A stretch of 64,000 nt of DNA from Ensifer adhaerens. Its GTDB lineage: Bacteria; Pseudomonadota; Alphaproteobacteria; Rhizobiales; Rhizobiaceae. The position numbers and the translations under genes were made by a program. Location of the stretch: positions 1 to 64,000 of the forward strand of contig NZ_LGAP01000025.1 of assembly GCF_001270265.1 (NCBI RefSeq), read 5' to 3'. The notes under the pieces are model-generated. The model did not search any database and was not told the DNA's origin. It saw nothing but the letters and a program-made list of their open reading frames with translations. Of the stretch, positions 18,238 through 26,769 are shown one piece after another (position 1 is the first letter of the stretch; each line of letters begins with the position of its first letter).

Positions 18238-18591
18238 TCAGCCCTTGAAGATGAACGAGGCGCCGATCGCGATCAGGGAGAAGCCGACGAGGTGGTTCCA
18301 GCCGATCGATTCCTTCAACCAGAACACCGAGAACGCGGCGAATACCAGCAGCGTGATCACCTCCTGCATCGTCTTTAGCTGCGCCGCCGTATAGACCTCT
18401 TGGCCGATGCGGTTTGCCGGCACGGCCAGGCAATACTCGAAGAACGCGATGCCCCAGCTCGCGACGATCGCCATGTAAAGCGGCGACGACGTGTATTTCA
18501 GGTGCCCATACCAGGCAAACGTCATGAAGACGTTGGAGATCAGGAGCATCAGGATCGGCCAGAGATAGGCCGGGTTGACGGTAAACGACAT
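18238..18591 (-). CDS. DUF486 family small membrane protein (DMT-like)
   Basis: A 117-residue protein with four hydrophobic helices. The features NVFMTFAWYGHLK, ASWGIAFFEYCLAVPANRIG and LKTMQEVITL are characteristic of DUF486, a half-sized relative of drug/metabolite transporters. The start is set by GAGGA seven bases upstream. The substrate is unknown. Confidence 0.85.
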   Translation of the reverse strand: MSFTVNPAYLWPILMLLISNVFMTFAWYGHLKYTSSPLYMAIVASWGIAFFEYCLAVPANRIGQEVYTAAQLKTMQEVITLLVFAAFSVFWLKESIGWNHLVGFSLIAIGASFIFKG

Positions 18592-18772
18592 GAGTATCCT
18601 CGAAGGCGCGAATCGCTCCGGCAGGATGATCTTGCCGCACGCGCTCTGACAAGCGTGAACGTCAGTCGCGGAGCGCAATCGGCCGCGTGTGAAACCTGAA
18701 GGACTCTCTCAAGGAGCTTCGATAAACTCTTTTAAAGACTTTATTTTGCGTCGACACGCGACGTATTGGCGA

Positions 18773-19351
18773 TCATTGCCCGATCCCAAGCAGTCTGAAA
18801 TAGAACCGTGCCAGCGCCTCGATCAGTGCAACGCGATCCCTGCCGCCGGATGCGATCATGTGGCCGACGACGCCATGCTCGCCATAAAAGAGGAAGGTCG
18901 CCAGCATCTGCGGATCATCGACCGACCATGCGTCTGTCCTTACGCCCGCGGCAATCAGGGCCGCCAGCCGGTCGATCACGGCCAATTCCTCCTGACTGGC
19001 GCGTTCGCGGCTGCGGGAAAAGTCGGCGAAGACCAGCTCGTGCATGGCGAGATTGTCGAGATAGGCAGCGACTGCCCGTTCGATCCTGGCACCCGCCAGC
19101 CGCGGCCACCCTCGGCGCGCGCCGGCGATGCCTCCACAAGATCGAGGTAGAGCGCGACGAACGCCTCGCGCAGCGCCGCAAGCAATCCCTCTATCGAAGA
19201 GAAGTGCAGATGGAAGGTTCCCTTGGCGATACCGGCTGCCGTCGCAATGCCATCGATCGTCGTCGCGTGAAAGCCGCGCTCGAGAAAGAGGGCCGCGCCG
19301 GCCTCCATCAACTCCTCCCGCCGGATCTTCGGCGCTTTGGTGCGCGGTCAC
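18773..19351 (-). pseudogene. TetR-family regulator disrupted by two frameshifts
   Basis: The gene needs two frame changes. A GTG start with VTA begins in one frame. The DNA-binding domain (PKIRREELMEAGAALFLERG, then TTIDGIATAAGIAKGTFHLH) lies in a second frame, and the ligand-binding half (RIERAVAAYLDNLAMHELVF to the C-terminus) returns to the first near position 19100. The two shifts compensate, so one long open frame exists but its middle is nonsense. Either the gene is dead or the sequence has errors here. It lies upstream of the DUF486 gene, on the same strand. Confidence 0.75.
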
Positions 19352-19874
19352 CCGGCCTTCGCGGCTGCCTGCGTCAAATCCTGTTCCTTTCCATGGCTTT
19401 GCCAGTTCTACCGCATTCGGCCACAGTTGAAAATTGCTGCCTTAATTAAGGCTCGAACATGCGATCAATGGATCGCCGCACCGATGCCAGCAGCTAGGCG
19501 AAACACAAAAATAGTGCGCCTAGACGCCGAAATTCAGCGATATCTAACCCAAATGGATTAGAAAGCGCACGAAAATTCGCCCTTTGCGCGCTTTGCCACA
19601 ATTTTGCTCCAGCGCATGGGCAAAGTCCGCGCACTGTCCGACGGGACAGGCAGGGGAATACCACACTCCGACGGCGATCGCCGTGAAGTTGGCACCGCGT
19701 TTCATCGCGGTTCGCCGGCGCGCTGATGCTGCGTTCAAGGTGCAACGCGCAGGCGCGAACCGCCGATATTCCCGAACACAATGACCGATGCAGATGAAAA
19801 CCGGGGGCAGTGCCGGCATTAGCCAGGCTCATCCGGGATGCACGCACCAAACAACTTGGCAAGGAGACCTGACC
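19352..19874. other. Spacer with no supported gene
   Basis: About 520 bases between the broken TetR gene and the TIGR02594 gene. It is less GC-rich than the neighbours, and short frames show no conserved motif. The right end should hold the promoter of the plus-strand gene; AGGAG 8 bases before its ATG is clear, but I could not pick out a convincing -35/-10 pair. Confidence 0.4.
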
Positions 19875-20318
19875 ATGAAGGTCCTGGCGTTTCTCGCGGC
19901 TGCCTATGTCGCGCTTTTGACACCGGATGTGGCCACGGCGGGCATGTTGGCCCAGGCCCAACAATACAACGGCCTGCACGAGGTCAAGAACAACAGGCGG
20001 CTGCGCGCCGCACTCGGCATCAATCCGGCCCGCACCCCCTGGTGCGGCCACTTCATGGGCCTCATTGCCCGCAAGACCGGCCGAACGCCACCACAGAGTT
20101 TCGGCATCGCCCGCTCCTGGCTGCGCTTCGGTGCGCCGGTCAAGCTGACTTACGCCCGGCCAGGCGATATCATCGTCGTGCGCACCGGCCGCAGCTATCA
20201 CGTCGGCATCCTCTCCGCCCTGTCGAAATCGACCGCCAGGGTGATTGGCGGCAACCAATCGGGTCGCGTCACGGTTTCGCAGTTCAACCGCGGTCAGGTC
20301 GTTGCTGTCAGACGTTAG
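19875..20318 (+). CDS. TIGR02594 family protein (NlpC/P60- or CHAP-like, secreted)
   Basis: A 147-residue protein with a Sec signal of about 22 residues (LLTPDVATAG). The mature part has the TIGR02594 pattern: PWCGHFMGLIARKTG with the presumed catalytic cysteine, ARSWLRFG, RPGDIIVV, SYHVGILS with the presumed catalytic histidine, and VIGGNQSGRVTV. These suggest a cysteine peptidase or amidase acting on peptidoglycan. AGGAG sits 8 bases upstream. It is intact although the genes on both sides are frameshifted. Confidence 0.85.
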   Translation: MKVLAFLAAAYVALLTPDVATAGMLAQAQQYNGLHEVKNNRRLRAALGINPARTPWCGHFMGLIARKTGRTPPQSFGIARSWLRFGAPVKLTYARPGDIIVVRTGRSYHVGILSALSKSTARVIGGNQSGRVTVSQFNRGQVVAVRR

Positions 20319-20342
20319 CCGACGAAGGAAACTTGTTTGCTG

Positions 20343-20893
20343 TCAGCGACCCAGGGGATCGTTGCCGGCGTCTGGCTGCCTATCGTCGAGCAACAGGCGC
20401 ATCGCGCAACGTCGATCGGTCGGCAGGTCGTAGGTCGCCTCCTTCGCCAGGATCTGCGTCAGCCGTGCGTCGAGCCCTTCTTCGTCGAGCGTCAGGAACC
20501 CGAGTTTGCGATAGAAGCGCTCGTTCCACGCGAGTTCGCGGAACGTGGTCAGCGTCACCTCTGCGAGCGAGCGGTCGAACGCATGGGCGATAGCGGCCGC
20601 AATCAACGCACGCCCGAGCCCGCGTCCCTGATGCTCGTGCCGCACCGCCAGTTGCCAGATGTGCAGCGCGCCATCGCTGATCTCTGCACAGAGAAATCCG
20701 AGCGGACGGTCAAGATCATCGACCGCCACCCAGGAGAGCCCTGCGCGGACAAACCCCAGATGCGCGTCGACCGATTGCACGTCGTCGTCGGCGCAAGGTC
20801 GGCAACGCTGCGAAAAGCCTCTCCCGATGATCTCTCGATATCGGGCAGCACTGGTGCGTCGTCTTCAAAGGTCAATCGAATCAAGGCGTTCAT
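20343..20893 (-). pseudogene. GNAT acetyltransferase disrupted by a frameshift
   Basis: The N-terminus is in one frame (MNALIRLTFEDDAPVLPDIE, then SSGEAFRSVADLA). The rest is in another, from about 20780: VQSVDAHLGFVRAGLSWVAV, then the acetyl-CoA loop VRHEHQGRGLGRALI and ERFYRKLGF. The frames join near 20790 in a run of GAC repeats (GCCGACGACGACG), a likely site for an indel. If intact it would be a GNAT enzyme of about 180 residues with an unknown substrate. Confidence 0.75.
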
Positions 20894-20975
20894 GGCAGAA
20901 TCCTACCGACGGCTTTCGTTCAATCGATACCGTCTTTCGACAAGGCTACCGGGTAAGGGATCAAGAAGTGCGTTC

Positions 20976-21537
20976 CTAGAGCTTTGGCAATGAAGACAAT
21001 CGCTTATCCCCGTCTCTTCGCCATCCACATGCGGTCCTCACCCGACGGACGGTCTGCGCCCGGAACAATCTCCGTTCGTGGACGTCGATCCGCATCGCCC
21101 CCTCCTGAGCAAGATGCCTTGCACCGCTAAGCCAGCGGCCGGCCATCAGCATCTCATCGAAATATTGGCCATCGACACGAAGGGCGCGCTTCTCGAGTCC
21201 ATAGCCGACGAAGCCGAGTTTGGAATAAAGCTGGATCGCCGCGGCATTGGACGACACCACCGTCAGCTGCAATTGCTCGACCTTGCCCCTGGCCTCGTCG
21301 ATCACCGCCTCGACGCGACAGGCCGGTTCCACGCGCCTCCTCAAGCACATACATGCCCCAGAGGATGCCCTTGTGTCTCGGCTTGAGGGCGTTTTGGATC
21401 GTCAGGCCGACAACGCCCATGAGGCCGCCGCCAGCATCGAAGCCGCCAATCACCGCGGCCGCGATGCCAGCAACCGGATTCCGAAATTTAGACTTTCCTC
21501 CTAAATACCTGAATCGGCTATCAAACGCTCCACTCAC
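20976..21537 (-). pseudogene. Second GNAT acetyltransferase, truncated and frameshifted
   Basis: One frame encodes GGLMGVVGLTIQNALKPRHK and ILWGMYVLEEARGTGLSRR. The next frame continues from about 21310 with VEAVIDEARGKVEQLQLTVV and AAIQLYSKLGFVGYGLEKRA. The join lies near 21320. The N-terminal third expected for this family is also missing. Its first codons overlap the stop of the racemase-like gene upstream. A dead gene is more likely than a sequencing slip because the 5' part is absent too. Confidence 0.7.
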
Positions 21538-22211
21538 CGCGCAACCGGCGAGGCTGCCTGGGCGATCCGTTCCAGTGCGGCACTCAACCCCGCCGTCGGG
21601 CTCGTCAATGGGCGTGGTCCTCGACGCACGAGATCCGCCGCACCGGCCATGGAGGCTTGAGCAAGGGCAACGATTGCCGCGCCATCGCCATAGGCGGCGT
21701 CGGCAGCACCGGCGATTGCTGCGAGATAGCCATCGCAGTCACCCGCTCTAAACAAGGCCCAGGCGCCGGCGACGAGGCGCACCTCAAGCGCAACACCCCT
21801 TCGCTGCGCGGCCTCGGCAAAAAGCGCGGTGGTCGGCGCCACGGTCGTTTCGACGGCGCAAAGCGCCACCACCTTGCCGCCGACTGCCGCTGCCTTTTCG
21901 GCAAGCGCCGCATCGGTCCGCAACACCGGCACCGGCGCTTCACGAACATTCGCCGTGCTCGGCCCAAGCGTCGAACAGGTGAGGAGCACGGCATCGGCCC
22001 GAGCTGCCAGTGCCGTCAGCGCTGCGGCCGTCTCGCGGGCTATAGCGTCCGTGAGCCCGCCTGCCCGTTCCGCAGCCTCGAGAAGATCCGGCCGCACCGT
22101 GTGACGGAGCACGTCCGTTGCAAGGCCGAGTTCGCACGCGGCAGATTCGAAAACGGCGACGTTGCTATCGGCCGTATGCAGGCAGGCGATGATCAAGATG
22201 TTTTTCCTCAC
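21534..22211 (-). CDS. Asp/Glu racemase-like protein
   Basis: A 225-residue protein of the aspartate/glutamate/hydantoin racemase superfamily. The first catalytic region is DAVLLTCSTLGPSTAN with the cysteine near residue 78. The second half has VVALCAVETTVAPT and AIVALAQASMAGAA, where the usual second cysteine is replaced by alanine or serine. Loss of the second cysteine suggests a relative of maleate isomerase/AroM-like enzymes rather than a two-cysteine racemase. The substrate is unknown. Confidence 0.78.
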   Translation of the reverse strand: MRKNILIIACLHTADSNVAVFESAACELGLATDVLRHTVRPDLLEAAERAGGLTDAIARETAAALTALAARADAVLLTCSTLGPSTANVREAPVPVLRTDAALAEKAAAVGGKVVALCAVETTVAPTTALFAEAAQRRGVALEVRLVAGAWALFRAGDCDGYLAAIAGAADAAYGDGAAIVALAQASMAGAADLVRRGPRPLTSPTAGLSAALERIAQAASPVAR

Positions 22212-22357
22212 GCTGGTTTCGGGCTTCGCGACCAGTGTCAGTCACCCGCCGTCGACATACCTTGCACGTTAGGCGGCCGGTGAAAACGGCGTTTGAAGAA
22301 CCCACAACGCAGACTCTTCGTCGTCTCAAGCGCGCAATCCACGGACGAAAGGGCGCC

Positions 22358-22694
22358 TATACCAACCTGCGCTGATATTGACCTGTTGCGCCGGAGCGAT
22401 TTTGGTTTCCGGCAAGGAGAAAACCGGAAGCGGACCCAAGCGGTCCGGTGAGGATTATCGACGCCGTCTGTCGGCCACCGGCAGCGTCGCAATCCTCGAC
22501 CGATGCTACGGCATAATTCCTTAAATCGGATCCGATTTAAGGATAAAATTATGCAGCAAGTTTAAAGCGTTACAGCGTCCTTTGCGCGTCAGATTTGACG
22601 CGCGGCGCTGTAAGGCATCGCTCTGCGGTATGCTCCTTGCCGGATGACCGCAGACGGTCCCACGCAAGAGGTCAATATCAGCGCAGGTTGGTAT
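22358..22694. repeat. 337-bp element bounded by 32-bp inverted repeats
   Basis: The ends, 22358-22389 and 22663-22694, are reverse complements over 32 bases with one mismatch (starting ATACCAACCTGCGCTGATAT on the left). Between them lie about 270 bases, including RIME-like copy 2. There is no coding potential. The structure resembles a non-autonomous mobile element or a large intergenic palindrome interrupted by a second element. Confidence 0.65.
22507..22614. repeat. RIME-like intergenic mosaic element, copy 2
   Basis: Same two-palindrome layout as copy 1: a TTAAATCGGATCCGATTTAA core flanked by GCATAATT/AATTATGC arms, then TTACAGCG paired with CGCTGTAA. The arm bases have co-varied compared with copy 1 (AATT instead of GTTT), which suggests the stem is what is conserved. 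It sits inside the 32-bp inverted repeats. Confidence 0.7.
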
Positions 22695-22833
22695 GAGCCC
22701 GCAAATGCTCTCAAAATCGGCGCAGCAATCGATGCCGACACATGATCGCCGCGCTTTTCACACTTCTAGATATTGCTAAATTACGTTACCCTTAATTTCC
22801 TCTAGCTGAACGCCGCAGGAGGGGCCCGCCCCC

Positions 22834-24588
22834 TTGGAACGGAAGCTCGCAGTCATCCTCGCTGCCGATGTCGCTGGCTATAGTCGCCTCGTCGCGACCG
22901 ACGAGGAAGGTACGCTCGTAACGCTCGGCACCTATTGTGCCACGATCGGCGACCTCGTCGCCGAGCATGGCGGCCGCATTTTCAGCACTGCCGGCGACAG
23001 CGTCGTCGCCGAGTTCCACAGCGCCGTCCAAGGGGTTCGCGCCGCCGTTGCCATCCAGCGCGCTCTGCAACGTCGCAATGCCGATCTGGCGCCGGAGAAA
23101 CGTATGGAGTTCCGCATCGGCATCAATCTCGGTGACGTCGTGGTCGAGGGCACGAACCTGCTGGGCGACGGCGTCAACGTCGCGGCACGGCTGCAGCAGG
23201 TGGCACGACCGGCCGGCGTCTGCATTTCCGGAACCCTGCATGACCAGATCGAAGGCAAGCTCGACTTCCCCATGGTCAAGCTCGGCGAGCAGACGCTCAA
23301 AAACATGCCGCGGCCGGTGCTGGTGCACAGCGTCGACTGGCGCGAAGATCCGACGGTGCCCGATCTGCCCGGCATGCCGCTCCGCCTGCCGAACAAGCCA
23401 TCGATCGCCGTGCTCCCCTTCGTCAACATGTCGGACGATCCCGGCCAGGACTACTTTGCCGACGGGCTGACCGAGGACATCATCACCGGGCTCTCGCTCT
23501 GTCGCTGGTTCTTCGTCATCGCCCGCAACTCTTCCTTCGCCTATAAGGGACACGCAGTGGACGTGAAGCAGATCGGCCGTGAGCTCGGCGTGCGCTATAT
23601 CGTCGAGGGCAGCGTGCGCCGGTCGGGAAGCCGCGTGCGTGTCACCGGCCAGCTAATCGAGGCTGAGACCGGCGTGCATCTCTGGGCGCAGCGCTTCGAT
23701 CGCGAGGTGGCTGACATCTTCGCCATCCAGGACGAACTCACCCAGCACGTCGTCGCCGCCATCGAACCGGAAATCCTCATCGGTGAAAACCGCCGCGCGC
23801 TGCTGCGCGGCACCGAGAATCTCGACGCCTACGAATGCCATATGCGCGGCACGCTGTTGCACAATGCCCAGGACACGGCCGCGCATTTTTCCGAGGCGAT
23901 CGACTGGCATCGCCGCGCCATCGCGCTCGATCCGGACTTCGGCCGCGCCCACATGATGCTCGCGCGTTCGCTGTACGCCCGATGTTTCTTCGGTTTCAGC
24001 GACGATATCGACCGCGACAAGGTCGAACTGCTCGCCGCAGCCGAGCGCGCCATCGCACTCGAAGACCGGGATCCCTATTCGCACTATGTCATGTGCCTTG
24101 CCAGTTTTGCAGCCCACCGCCCGCATGCAGCCGTCGCCGAAGCGCAGCAGGCCATCGATCTCAACCCCAATCTCGCACTGGCCTATATGGCGCTCGGCTG
24201 GGCCCGCATTTTCATCGGCCGCTTCGCCGAGGCGCTTGATCCGCTGCACAAGGCCCTGCGGCTGAGCCCGCACGATCCGGTGACCCATCTCTTCCTCAAC
24301 CGGCTCGCGCTTGCCCACTATCATCTCGGCAATTACGAGGAAGCGCAGCACCACGCCGAGCGCGGTCTGTTGTTGCGGCGAACCTATTGCAATCTGGTCG
24401 TGCTGCTTACCTGTCTCGGTCAACTCGGGCGCGCGGCGGATGCCTGCAAGCTCATCGATGAAGCCGTCGCCAATGCACCGTTCGATCTTCCGCGCTACTG
24501 GCAAATCTTTACCTGTTATGTCGACCCCGCCGATTACGCGCATTTCACCGACGGTCTGCGCAAGGCAGGCCTGCCTGCCGTTCCGTGA
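22834..24588 (+). CDS. Class III nucleotide cyclase with TolB-like and TPR domains
   Basis: A 584-residue predicted cytoplasmic enzyme. Residues 1-165 are a class III cyclase domain: LAADVAGYSRL and AGDSVVAEF hold the metal aspartates, and LLGDGVNVAARL holds the transition-state Asn/Arg. The base-selecting lysine expected before TAGD is a serine (GRIFSTAGD), so activity or specificity is uncertain. A middle domain (SIAVLPFVNMS, then YIVEGSVRRSGSRVRVTGQL) and several TPR-like repeats follow. The start is a TTG with AGGAGGGG 9 bases upstream. It is followed 6 bases later by a second cyclase. Confidence 0.88.
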   Translation: MERKLAVILAADVAGYSRLVATDEEGTLVTLGTYCATIGDLVAEHGGRIFSTAGDSVVAEFHSAVQGVRAAVAIQRALQRRNADLAPEKRMEFRIGINLGDVVVEGTNLLGDGVNVAARLQQVARPAGVCISGTLHDQIEGKLDFPMVKLGEQTLKNMPRPVLVHSVDWREDPTVPDLPGMPLRLPNKPSIAVLPFVNMSDDPGQDYFADGLTEDIITGLSLCRWFFVIARNSSFAYKGHAVDVKQIGRELGVRYIVEGSVRRSGSRVRVTGQLIEAETGVHLWAQRFDREVADIFAIQDELTQHVVAAIEPEILIGENRRALLRGTENLDAYECHMRGTLLHNAQDTAAHFSEAIDWHRRAIALDPDFGRAHMMLARSLYARCFFGFSDDIDRDKVELLAAAERAIALEDRDPYSHYVMCLASFAAHRPHAAVAEAQQAIDLNPNLALAYMALGWARIFIGRFAEALDPLHKALRLSPHDPVTHLFLNRLALAHYHLGNYEEAQHHAERGLLLRRTYCNLVVLLTCLGQLGRAADACKLIDEAVANAPFDLPRYWQIFTCYVDPADYAHFTDGLRKAGLPAVP

Positions 24589-24594
24589 GGCGCC

Positions 24595-26766
24595 ATGACA
24601 CGTGCGCAACAGCTTGGCGTCGTGATCGGTCTGGCTGTCGTTGCCATCCTGACGTTCCTGCGCGCCAACGACCCGCAGCTTCTGAAACAGGCGCGCGACG
24701 TCACCTTCGATGAATATCAACGGCTGTCGCCACGCGCCTACGAGGCGATGCCGGTCAAGGTTGTCGATATCGACGAAGCCTCGCTGCGTGCCTTCGGACA
24801 ATGGCCCTGGCCGCGAGACCGGCTGGCGAAACTGACGGACAGGCTAGCGGAGATGGGGGCGTCGGCGATCGCCTTCGACATTCTGTTTGCCGAACCGGAC
24901 CGGCTGTCGCCGCGCAGCGTATTGCGCGACGTCCCCGAAATCGATCCGTCACTGCTTGAGCGTCTGCCCGACAATGACGAGGTCTTTGCCAAGTCGATCA
25001 TGGAAAAGCCCGTCGTCCTCGGCTTTGGGCTGACCAACGAAGGAAGCTACCTGCCACCGGTCAAGGCCGGATTCGCGTTCACCGGCGAAAGCCCGATCGG
25101 TGCGCCGCCGCGCATCCGGGCGGCCACCCCGCTGCGGCCGCAACTGGAGAGCAATGCCGCCGGCCTCGGCCATATCAGTCTCAACCCCGGCGATTCCTCG
25201 GCAGTCGTACGCGCGGCGCCCCTGTTCCTGAGCGACGGTCAGCAACTCTACCCCAGCCTCGCCATGGAGGCACTGCGCGTGGCGCAAGGCGCCTCGACCT
25301 ATGTCCTTGCCGGTGCGCCCGATCTGCAGGATACACTGACAGCCGCCAAGATCGGCGATTTCGTCGTGCCGCTGACCGCCTCCGGCGAACTCTGGCTCTA
25401 TGTCAGTCCTGATACAACCGAGCGCTATGTCTCCGCCCGGCGCATTCTCGAAGACGATGACATATCCCCCGACGTCAGTGCGGCGATCGAGGGCAGCATC
25501 GTGTTCATCGGCACCTCCGCCGCCGGCCTGCAGGACGTGCGCACGACGGCGCTTGGCCAGAACGTGCCCGGCGTCTCGCTGCACGCCCAGATCGTCGAGC
25601 AGATCCTCTCCGGCCGCTACCTCTCGCGCCCGGACTGGGCCAATGGCCTGGAAATCCTGTCGATCGCGATTGCCGGCTGCCTGCTCGTGCTGCTGACGAC
25701 CTTCGTCAGTCCGGTCATGGCGCTCGCCTGCGGTCTGGCGATCACCGCGCTGGCGCTGGTCACCTCCTGGGTCGCGTTCTCCTATGCGGGCCTGCTCTTC
25801 GACCCGCTGGCGCCGATCCTTGCGGCGTCGATCACCCACTTCTCCGCCACTGCCTTCCGCTTCCTGGTCACCGACCGCGAGCGCCGCGAGGTCCGCCAGG
25901 CCTTCGGCCGCTACCTCTCGCCTTCTCTGCTCTACCGCATCGAGCACAACCGCAACGCCCTGCGGCTCGGCGGTGACGATCGCGAGCTCACCGTCATGTT
26001 CGTCGACGTGCGCAACTTCACCGAGATCAGCGAGCGCATGGCGCCGACCGATGTCGTTGCCTTTCTCAACACGCTGCTCGACGCACTCAGCCGGCACGTC
26101 ATTGCCAACGAGGGCACGCTCGACAAATTCATCGGCGATTCGATCATGGCCTTCTGGAACGCGCCGGTCGACGTCGCCAACCATCCGCGAAAGGCGCTGC
26201 GGGCAGCGCTCGGCATGCGTGAGACCCTGGCGCGGCTCAATGCCGACGACGCCTTCGGATTCGGTGCGGCGCAGGGGGTCGGCATCGGCATCGGCATTCA
26301 TACGGGGATCGCTTGCGTCGGCAATATGGGCGCCGAGACGCGCTTCAACTATTCGGCTGTCGGCGATACCGTGAACATCGCCGCCCGCATTGAGGCGGCT
26401 TGCAAAGAAGTGAGCTTCGACATTCTCGTGTCGGAGGCGACGGCGCAGGCCCTGCCCGATTGCGCGCTGCTGGAAGCAGGCGCCCTGGGGCTGAAAGGAA
26501 AGACGACGCGAACCCGGCTCTTTGCCGTCGCCGGCGACGAAGGCGTCGCCTCCTCGCTCGACTTCCGCGAACTGCAGCGGCTGCATTCGAGACTGGTCGA
26601 AAACCTGCGTGCACGCGCCTCGACCAGCCGCAGTCTTGCCAACGCGGCAAAGCTCAAGGCGGCGGCGATCACGCCCGGCCTGGTGCCCTTCTACAGCAGG
26701 ATCACCCGCCGCTCCGACCATTTCATCGATATTCCCGCCGATCAGGCCAGCCGCATCGCCGAATAG
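24595..26766 (+). CDS. CHASE2-domain membrane adenylate cyclase
   Basis: A 723-residue sensor enzyme. After a first membrane helix (residues 8-24) comes an extracytoplasmic CHASE2 domain (VKVVDIDEASLRAFGQWPWP, then ASAIAFDILFAEPD). Three membrane helices follow at about 350-420 and a class III cyclase domain at about 460-640. Catalytic motifs are complete: FVDVRNFT, TLDKFIGDSIMAFW with the base-selecting lysine, and NYSAVGDTVNIAARIE. It should make cAMP in response to a periplasmic signal. It is probably cotranscribed with the cyclase before it and converges on a fecR gene with a 3-base gap. Confidence 0.92.
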   Translation: MTRAQQLGVVIGLAVVAILTFLRANDPQLLKQARDVTFDEYQRLSPRAYEAMPVKVVDIDEASLRAFGQWPWPRDRLAKLTDRLAEMGASAIAFDILFAEPDRLSPRSVLRDVPEIDPSLLERLPDNDEVFAKSIMEKPVVLGFGLTNEGSYLPPVKAGFAFTGESPIGAPPRIRAATPLRPQLESNAAGLGHISLNPGDSSAVVRAAPLFLSDGQQLYPSLAMEALRVAQGASTYVLAGAPDLQDTLTAAKIGDFVVPLTASGELWLYVSPDTTERYVSARRILEDDDISPDVSAAIEGSIVFIGTSAAGLQDVRTTALGQNVPGVSLHAQIVEQILSGRYLSRPDWANGLEILSIAIAGCLLVLLTTFVSPVMALACGLAITALALVTSWVAFSYAGLLFDPLAPILAASITHFSATAFRFLVTDRERREVRQAFGRYLSPSLLYRIEHNRNALRLGGDDRELTVMFVDVRNFTEISERMAPTDVVAFLNTLLDALSRHVIANEGTLDKFIGDSIMAFWNAPVDVANHPRKALRAALGMRETLARLNADDAFGFGAAQGVGIGIGIHTGIACVGNMGAETRFNYSAVGDTVNIAARIEAACKEVSFDILVSEATAQALPDCALLEAGALGLKGKTTRTRLFAVAGDEGVASSLDFRELQRLHSRLVENLRARASTSRSLANAAKLKAAAITPGLVPFYSRITRRSDHFIDIPADQASRIAE

Positions 26767-26769
26767 CGA

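Noticed and set aside
24949-26721. A 590-codon open frame antisense to the CHASE2 cyclase
   Set aside because: Composition-driven shadow frame with Arg/Gly-rich sequence and no ribosome site.
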